DNA of 18,294 nt from Planctomycetaceae bacterium (lineage in GTDB: Bacteria > Planctomycetota > Planctomycetia > Planctomycetales > Planctomycetaceae). Location: positions 778-19,071 of the forward strand of contig DLVV01000181.1 of the NCBI GenBank assembly GCA_003445035.1. Direction: 5' to 3'. The first letter of the stretch is position 1. Each line of letters starts with the position of its first letter. Below the pieces are notes generated by a model that ran no database searches, was not told where the DNA came from, and was given only the letters and a program-made list of their open reading frames with translations. Made by a program: the position numbers and the translations under genes. Shown here one piece after another: positions 6,635-15,600 of this stretch.

Positions 6635-9600
6635 CCCATCAGGTCGGCCCAGTCGTCCAGCACGGCGAACTCCTCGTCGATCTCGCTGGACTCACCGACG
6701 ATCTGGTCCGGGCCCTCACCACCGGCCAGCGAGTCGGTGCCGCCCTGCCCCTTGATGATGTCGTAGCCGGCACCTCCGACGGCCAGGTCGTTGCCCGCTC
6801 CACCAAAGAGCTGGTCACGGCCGGAACCCCCGTAAAGCACATCGTCACCGGCCCGGCCCACCAGTATGGCCTCTCCGCTGAATGACCGGGCATCGATCAG
6901 GTTGTTCCCCGATCCGCCGATCAACGTGGCTCCGTCGATGCCGATCAGGGAATCAGCACCCACGCCCAAAAGCGTCGTGTCGGTCAACAGGAAATCGGTA
7001 TCGAACGTCTCCGACAGACGGTCAAACCCGTCGCCACCGTTGAGCACGTCGTCGCCGAGGTTCCCGCTGAGCAGGTCATCGCCCAACTGGCCCCGCAACC
7101 GGTCGTTCCCGGCTCCTCCCTCGAGCACGTCGTTTCCGGCTTCGCCCATCAACCGGTCGTCATCGGCGCCACCAAACAGCCGGTCGTTGCCGATGCCGCC
7201 CTTGATGCGGTCCCGGCCGTCGCCGCCTTCCAGGATGTCCGCACCGCCCTGGCCGTTCAGGAAGTCATCCCCCGCATCGCCTGCCAGGGTGTCTCGACCC
7301 GCACCGGCCAGCAACCGGTCGTCGCCGGCCTGGCCCATCAACTGGTCGTGACCGCCTGACCCGTTCAGCCGATCGTTACCATCTCCGCCACGCAGAATGT
7401 CATCACCCGAGTTGCCCTGGGCGAAGTCGTCGGCGTCTCCGCCGTCGAACTCGTCGTTCCCGCCTCCACCGAGGAACCGGTCCCGCCCGGCACCACCGGC
7501 CACCCGGTCGTTGCCCCTCTGGCCGTTGATCCAGTCATCACCGGCACCGGCGTCGACCACGTCGTCGCCGGCTCCGGCCCAGATCCGGTCATCCAGCATC
7601 GTGCCGGTGATCACGTCGTCGCCGGCACCGGCCTGGACCAACACGTCATCGAGCCGGTCGTAGGTTGCCGATGTCACTCCGGCAAGGTCGATCGTGTCCG
7701 AACTGTCACTGCCGGTGACGACCATCGAAGTGACGTTCGAGGTCAACACCGTGCCCAGGCCGCTGTCGAGTTGCCCATCGACCAGCACCTGCACCAGCGA
7801 GCCGCTCGACTGGATCACCACCGAGCTTCCCGCCGAGGCTGTGACCGTCAAGGTGCCACTGCTGGGATCAAACTCGCTGCTGGCCGAGGATGCCACGGGG
7901 GGAGCCACCGGCGGATCGAAGTTGCCGAACACCGGCACCGACAGGTTGTTGCCGAACTGGCCGAACCGATCGTTGCCCAGTGGGAACGGTGAAAACGCGT
8001 GATCCAGCGAATCGACATTCCCGGCCGCGCCCGAACCGTCGCTCTGCAGCAGGTAGAACTCGAGACTTTCTCCGGGCTGGTTGCCACTCTGGTTGGGAGT
8101 CGTCAACCCGATGTCGTCGATTCCATCCAGGTTGTAGTCACCGGCGATCGGCCGCTCGTTGACACCCGGGAAACCGAAGCTGATCGTTGCATCGGTGACA
8201 CCGTCGAGATCCAGGTCGAAGCTGAACAGGTCCAGCGACGCACTGAACACGGCCAGGTCGTCGTTCCCGTCGCCGTCGAAGTCTCCGACGATCGGCAAGC
8301 CCGAAAAATCGCTGGCCAACGTCGTTTCCAGGATCAGGTCACCAGTCGTGTCCAGGTACCAGGTCGTTCCATCGAACAACCCGATCTCATCTCCGGCAAC
8401 TCCGTCGAAGTCACCGGCAACCGGCAGGCCGTTCACCTGCACACTGCTGAACTGGTCCAGGTCTCCGGCACCGATCGCCCCATCGTTGTCCAGGTCCAGC
8501 TGCCAGCGGTAGAGTCCGCCCGCCTTGCCGTAGGTCCCCAGGCGATCGAATCCGTCGGCAGCTCCGCCGTTGGTGAACTGGCCGGCGAACACCGCGTCGG
8601 TCTGCAGTCCCACCGCGAAGTTCAGGTCGCGGTGCACCGCGTCTCCACTGTTGGGATCGTGCTCCAGGTTATCGTTGGCATCGATAGCCACGCCCGACTG
8701 GCCCACCACGCCCAGTTCGGGGCGGCTGTCCACGGTGAACCGGGCTGCAAAATCACCGCCGGGCTGCCCGTCGCCGGTCGTGAAGGACGGCGTGGCCTGT
8801 GGCCCCGTCGCGTTACTTTCTCCGTCGAGGGCATTGCCGGCCGGGTCGGCCAACACGTCCGAAACCGTCAGCGTGTAACGATCGTCGGCCAGGAACGTGT
8901 CCAGGCCCAGTGTGATCGTCGACGCGGCCACCGCACCGTTGGCAGAACTCTGTGAGACGGTGACTGACGCGATCGGAATCTCGCCCACGTTGTCACCCAC
9001 CAGCGTGTACTGGCCCGGGTCATCCGCCACGCCCTGCTCCAGGGCCGAGTGCGTGAACCCGCCGGCCCGAACGGCCAGGTCCTCGACGCTGACCACGATC
9101 GAGCTGACAGACGGAGTCGGGCCGTCAACAGCCGGCTGGGGATTGAACACGTTGTAGGTGCTGGCGGTGCTGTTGAACTGCACACCGGTCACCTGTGGTC
9201 CCTGTGTGTCGACGAAGATCGTCGTGCTGTCCAGGGCCCCCACGTTGCCCGCGATGTCCTCGGCCGTCGCCAGAATCTCACGCAGACCGTCATAGGCAAA
9301 TCCGCTCGCCGACGTCGCGTCATTGAGACCGCGAACGTAGGAGGTCGTCCACTGCGAGTCCGCGAAGGCCTCATCACCATCCAGGGGACCGGACGCGGTC
9401 ACGGCGAATTCGCCCGTGGTGTCGATCGTCGTGTTGGCAGTGCCGTCGGCGAACAGACGGACAATCGCATTCGCCTCGGACGTCGTTCCGGTGAAACGCG
9501 CCGCAACGTCGGAGGTGATGTCATCCGAGAGCGTCGGTTGGTAACTGTTGACCCCGGAATCGCTTCCGTCATCGTCCAGGCCGGTGATCGCCACGCTCGG

Positions 9601-12600
9601 AGCGATCGTGTCCAGCGTGAGTTGCAGCGGCGTGGAAAACGCCCCGCGACCCTCGACCTGCGGGCTGGCCGCATCCCGAATTCTCACCGCAGCGGTCAGG
9701 AAGTTGTTGTGCCCTTCCTGCAGGTCACCACCCGACAGTGTGAACTCCCAGCGACTGTTGCCGGCGACGCCCGCCCCACCAATGAAGTCCGCCTCGCCCA
9801 GCAACACGCCGTTGTTGTAGACGTCGATGTCGAAGTCCGCATCGGGCACCAGGTCCAGGTTCAGGTACTCTTCCAACCGGTCGTCATCGAGATAGATATC
9901 CAGCACCGGCGTGGTCGAAAACGTGATGTCGTCGGTGTCGCTGCGACCGGTATCCGATCCCGCCTGCAGGTCCACCACGAACGGCACCGGTGCCGGATCG
10001 TTGATCGCCGTCAGGCTGTAGACGTTGATCGCATCGGCACCCGTCGCCGAGGCCACCTGCAGGTAGTACACCTCGTCCTCGACAACCGGCACGGTGATCC
10101 GCTCGTTGTCATCAGTGGACGTGCTGGTGGCAACCGGGTCCCCGTTGGAATCGAAAACCGCGATGTCCAGGTTGCCGTCACCCGGCAGTCCGTCGTTGGT
10201 GTTGCCCAGGGTGCCCACTTCCTCGAAGGACACCTGGATATCCAGTGTGCCCGTCTCGGACGGAGTGAACTGGTACCAGTCCTCGTCACCCGGAATTCCG
10301 AACGCCGAGAAACCGGCGGGATCGATCGTGGGATCGACATTCAGGTTCGCACCCGATCCGAGGAACGTGGCGTTGGGCAGCGAGTCGTTGCTTTCGAACC
10401 CGTCGTTCTTGAAGACCACCAACCGACCCAGGTTGTCCGTGGTGCCGGTCGTTCCGGTGATGTCGTCAAGCGGGGTGATGCTCAACTGCTCCACACCGTC
10501 GTAATCGACCGACGAGAAGCTGCCGACATTGACCGATCCCGACGATCCATCAACATCGATGCGATGGATCACCGTGTTGCCGTTGCCGTCATCGACGACA
10601 GCCAAACGGTCGGAGGCATCCGGAGCACCACCATCGACCTCGACCCGAACGCTCTGGCTCGGCGTCAGCCCATCGGCCTGCGTGACGCGGATGACATCTT
10701 TACCGGCCCCGGCTTCAATCCGAACCGCCTCGACATTGGAAATCGTATCGGTCTCGCTCGTCGCACCGACGCCGAAGACACCATCGGTTGAGTGCGTCAG
10801 CGTGTCATCAGCGGTCTGGGCCACGTCGATCACATCGGCCGAGGACGTGCCGTCGATCACGACAACGTCCGAACCGGCTCCTCCGTCGATCGTGATGTTG
10901 CCGCTGCCAACGACGATCGTGTCCTCGCCATCGTCACCCGAGACATTGGCCGAGACGTAGGCTGCCTGCAGAACGTCGTCACCGGCCCCACCTTCCAGGT
11001 CATCGCCACCGGTCAGTACGTCGTCACCACCGGCACCACGAAGCTCGACGGTGATCACGCCCGACAGATCGCTCGAAGCCGTCAGGCTGTCGGCACGGTC
11101 TCCGCCGGTCAGTTCCAGCGTGTCCCCGGCTTCGGCACTGTCAAGCTGGACGTCCGAGGCCAGGCCGTCGACATGGACTTCACCGGTGACCGCATCCAGG
11201 GACGCCGAGAGGCTGTAGTTCTGGCCGTCGGCACCGGTCAGGTGGGCCGCGTCGGCTGCACCATCGGCAGCTCCCAGGTCGACCTGAATCAGGCTCATCT
11301 CGGTACTCGAGAGATCGTTGATCGTGATGTCGTCGGCACCACCGGCCAGGTCAACATCCAGGTCCTCGACCCCGGCCACATCCACCTGGTCGGTGCCGTC
11401 TCCCACCTGGACTCTCAGGAAATCGGTTCCCGAGGCCGGAACGGAATTGATCGCGATCGTGTCGGCACCGGCGGTGTAATCAACATCGAGCACGTCGGCA
11501 CCGTCGCCCCCCTGGACCACGTCGTTTCCGTCGCCACTGATCCAGTTGATCTCGTCGGAGCCGTCACCGCCAAAGAGGCTGTCCACCCCGGCGTTTCCGC
11601 TGAGGTCATCGTTGCCGACCTGTCCGGACAACTGGTCGGCCCCATCATCGCCACTGAGCACGTCGTTGCCCGACCCGCCAAACAGGATGTCGTCTCCGTC
11701 ACCGCCACCGATCGTGTCGTCACCACCCTGGCCATTGATCAGGTCAGCCACGGGACTGCCGACCAGGTTGTCGTCACCGTCGCCACCGTTGATCGTGGCA
11801 TCAATGGCCCCGGAGGCATCCACGATGTCGTTGCCGGCACCGGCGTTGACCACCTTTTGGAGAGACGCGTCCTGCAGATCGAGGTCGACGTTGTCATCGC
11901 CGCCACCGGTGTTCAACTCCAGTCGATCGAGATCAGCCAGCGTGACGGCCCCGCCCTTGATGGTGACCGAATTCGCGGTGGACGTCACCGTGTCGGCGGC
12001 GTCGTTGCCGTTGACCACGATCACGTCAAAACCGCCGTTTCCGTCGAACGTGGACGCGTTGTCGAATCCGCTGTAGTCGACATCCGGACCTGCACCAGCC
12101 TCGGAGTACGATCCGGCTCCGGCCGCAGTCGGCGAGACGCTGAACGTCTCGTCACCCGAGGTGCCCACGACGGTCAGCGAAGATCCGGCTGCCGCCGAAA
12201 GACTGACCACACCCAGTTCGCTGGACAGTCCCGATTCGGTGACCGTCACGTCATCCGTGCCACCGGCACCGGACAGTGAAAGCGACTCGGCAGCCGCCAA
12301 CGTCAGTTGGCCACCCAGGCCGTTGATCGTCTGGCTGTTCAAGGCCACGGTGATACTGTCGGCCCCCGCGGTCCCGTTGACAGCGACGTCATCATTTCCG
12401 TCACCGGCATCGGCCACGATCACGAGTCCGGCGGTGGGCGTAATGGAGAGCGAGTCGTTTCCATGGCCGCTGCCCAAGGCCAGGGTGTCCGCGGCAGTCG
12501 CGTCATGATCGAACGTCACGGCCGCACCGTTGACCACGATCGTGTTGCTGCCGGCGGCCCCGGCAATGGCAATCGAATCGCTGAAGTCGGTCGCCGAGAC

Positions 12601-15600
12601 GGCCAGGCTGTCGGTGCCGGCACCACTGTCGATCGTGCGAGCTTCGATCGAATCGATTGCCACCGAAGTGTTGCTGTTGACCTGCACCTGGGCATCGTCG
12701 TTGAGTCCGGGCACGTAGGTGATCGTGTCGTCACCGGCCGTCGCGTTGACCGTGATCGCGTCACTACCGCCCTGGCCGGAAAGCGTGATGCTCTCAACAC
12801 TGCCGAACGTCGTCGTGACACCGTCAATCACCACGTCACCGTCCGCATCGGCTGCGCCCGGCGTGTAGACCAGGGCATCGGCACCCGAATCGCCTTCGAC
12901 CGTCAGGGCATCGCTGCCACTGGAGGCCAGGACGGTCACCGTTGCCAGGTCACTGGCGGCATTGGGCGCCACCGAAACGGTGTCGTCGCCGTCGCCGGGA
13001 TCCAGTGTCACGGAACTGGCTGACGCGAAGTTCGACAGGCTGGCCGCCAGGGCCCCGTCGATCGAAATCGTTGCTGATCCGGTCGCGGCCGCGTCACCAA
13101 CGTAGCTCAGTTGGTTGCCGGCTCCATCGGCCGTCACGCTCACCGACCCCGACTGGCTGTTGGAATCCAGCACCAGCCGTTCGACGCCGGTGAAGTCGGC
13201 CGTCGTCGAATTCATCACCACCGACGTCCCGGGCTGCACGACGTACGTGTTGGCCGTAGCACCGCTGCCCTGCATCGTCAGCGTGTCATTCTGCGACCCG
13301 CCACCATCGACCGTCACCGGTGTCGTGGTGCCGTCGGTCACCGTCACCGAATCCGCACCGCCCTTGGTCGACACGGCCAGGGTCGCGATGTTGGCTGCCG
13401 TGTAACCGACGTCCTTCAATGCGGCCGAGTCGACTGAATTGTCGTCGATCGAGACGACCTGGTCCCCGTCGTCGTAGGTCACCGCCAGGCTGTCGCCGTC
13501 GGCAGCAGTACCGTCGTTGATCGTCAACGCACCGCTGTTGTTGCTGTTGAGGACCGGATGGATTCCGGCCACGGTCGTCGTCGCGGTGTCCGCACCGGTC
13601 GGACGCACGGTGAAATCGTCGGCACCACCGGACCCGTCGACCGTCAGGTCGCCGGCCCCGTTGTTGACCGTCGCGGTTTCGATTCCCGACAGGCTCACCG
13701 TGCCCAGTCCGCCACCGCTGACCGACGCACTGTGGGACAGCGTGACGGTGACCGCCGTAGCGTCCCCGGTCAGCGTCGCCGTATCCGAAGCCGACGGGTT
13801 GCCCCCCTGTACGTCGATCGTTGCCCAGGCGTGTCCGGCCGCAATCGTCACCGCGTCATCTCCGTTACCGGAAACCAGCACCAGGTCGTCGCCGGCACTG
13901 CTGGTGGCCACGTCGGCCCGACCTGCCACCGACACCGTACCGCCGGCAGCCACGCTGATCGCATCGTCGCTGTCGCTGCCGTTGAGCGTCAGATCGGCAT
14001 CGACATTCAATGTCGTGCCCGAACCGAACCCGTCGAAGGACACCGTGACGTTGTCGGTCAGGATCGTTCCCTCGTCGGCCGCGGCTCCCGGGGAAACCGT
14101 GTAGGCCCCCGAACCGCTGACCGTCAGGGCCGTGCCGGCACTGGCCAGCACCGAAACGGCTTCGAGGTTCGAGTAGTTCACTGTCGACGGCGTTGCCCCG
14201 GTGATGGTGGCACCGGCCGTATCGACCGTCACGCTGTTGCCGGTCACCGTCAGCGCGTCGCTGCCCGTCCCGCTGTCGATACCGATCTGGGTCGCCCCGG
14301 TGATGTCCAGGGGCACGCTCAGGCCGGTCACGGCCGTTCCCACGCCGTCGTCGACAATCGCGATCGCGTCGTCGTTGTTGGAGCCGACAATGTTGATGAT
14401 GTTGCCGGTCACGTCGATGCGATCGATGCCCGCGGCATCCACGCTTCCGACCGCCGCGCGAATATCGGAGAGATCGACCGAGATGGTCGCCGCGGCGTCC
14501 GAGTAATCGAGCACGTCGCTGCCGTCATCGCCTTCGACCGTGTCGGCACCGTCACCGGTCGCCCAGTGAATCGTGTCCGATCCGTCCCCACCGTGGATCA
14601 CGTCGTCATCGGTACCACCGGTGATGTCGTCGTTGCCCTCACCGGCATAAACCACGTCAGCCCCGGCCCCGGCGGCGATGCTGTCGTTCCCGGCACCGGC
14701 CAGGATGATGTCCACACCGGCACTGCCGGTGATCGTGTCATCGCCCAGGCCTCCGATGATCGTCGGATCGGCTGCACCGGCACCCGAGAGATCGATCGTG
14801 TCGTCACCGTCACCGGCGTCGATGGCCTTGGGAAGAACGATCGCGTCGCTGATCGTGATGCTGTCGTTTCCACCGCCGGTCTGGATGTCGAGCCGATCGA
14901 TAGCGGCTCCAATCGTGACGGTTCCGTTGAGCGTGACTTCGGTCGTGGACGCCGAGGTGACCGTGTCATCTCCCTCAGAACCCTGCACGACCAGCACGTC
15001 GACACCGGCGGTGCCGCCATCGACGGTCAGGTTGCCACCGAGGTTGGTGTAGCTGACACCCGTGTTCCCACCCACCAGGGTGACACTGCCGTTGGCCGCC
15101 GAGGAGGCCTGGAACTGCAGCGTGTCGTGACCGGCGGTGCCGTCGACCGAGAGATTTCCGGTCGCATCGAGAGCCAGGGCCTCGACGCTGTCCAGGGTGA
15201 TGTCTCCAGCCGTCACGCCCGAAACCGTGTTGGACGAAAGAGCGACACTGACGTTGTTCCCGGCGGCCGAGATGTTCACGGTGTCGCCGTCGTTGTCGGA
15301 GTCGCCGCCGAGCACGCTGAGCCCGCTGGCAAACGAACTGCTGGCGGTGATGCTCACGTCGTCGTTGCCGCCCAGGGCATTGATGACCAGGGCCTGGTAA
15401 CCCGAGACATCAAACGTGCTGTCCCCGTTGCCAAACAGGTCGGTAACGGTCAGTTGTCCCGTGGCCGAGAGACTGATGGCATCATCGCCGGAGGTGCCCT
15501 GGACCACACCGGTGGTCCCGGTGACCACGGCCGATTCGACATTCGAGAAGCCCAGGGACAGGAGTCCCGCCCCCGCGGCGTCCACCGGGTCAACCACTCC

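Noticed and set aside
7012..7632. 27-base periodicity as a possible CRISPR or minisatellite array
   Set aside because: The units are diverged in DNA and encode in-frame RTX nonapeptides with no unique spacers, so this is a protein repeat.
9049..12279. Two back-to-back plus-strand frames of about 580 and 495 codons opposite the giant gene
   Set aside because: Same antisense artefact of biased codon use; no domain or start signal, and the sense strand carries well-defined PPC, Ig-like and repeat modules here.
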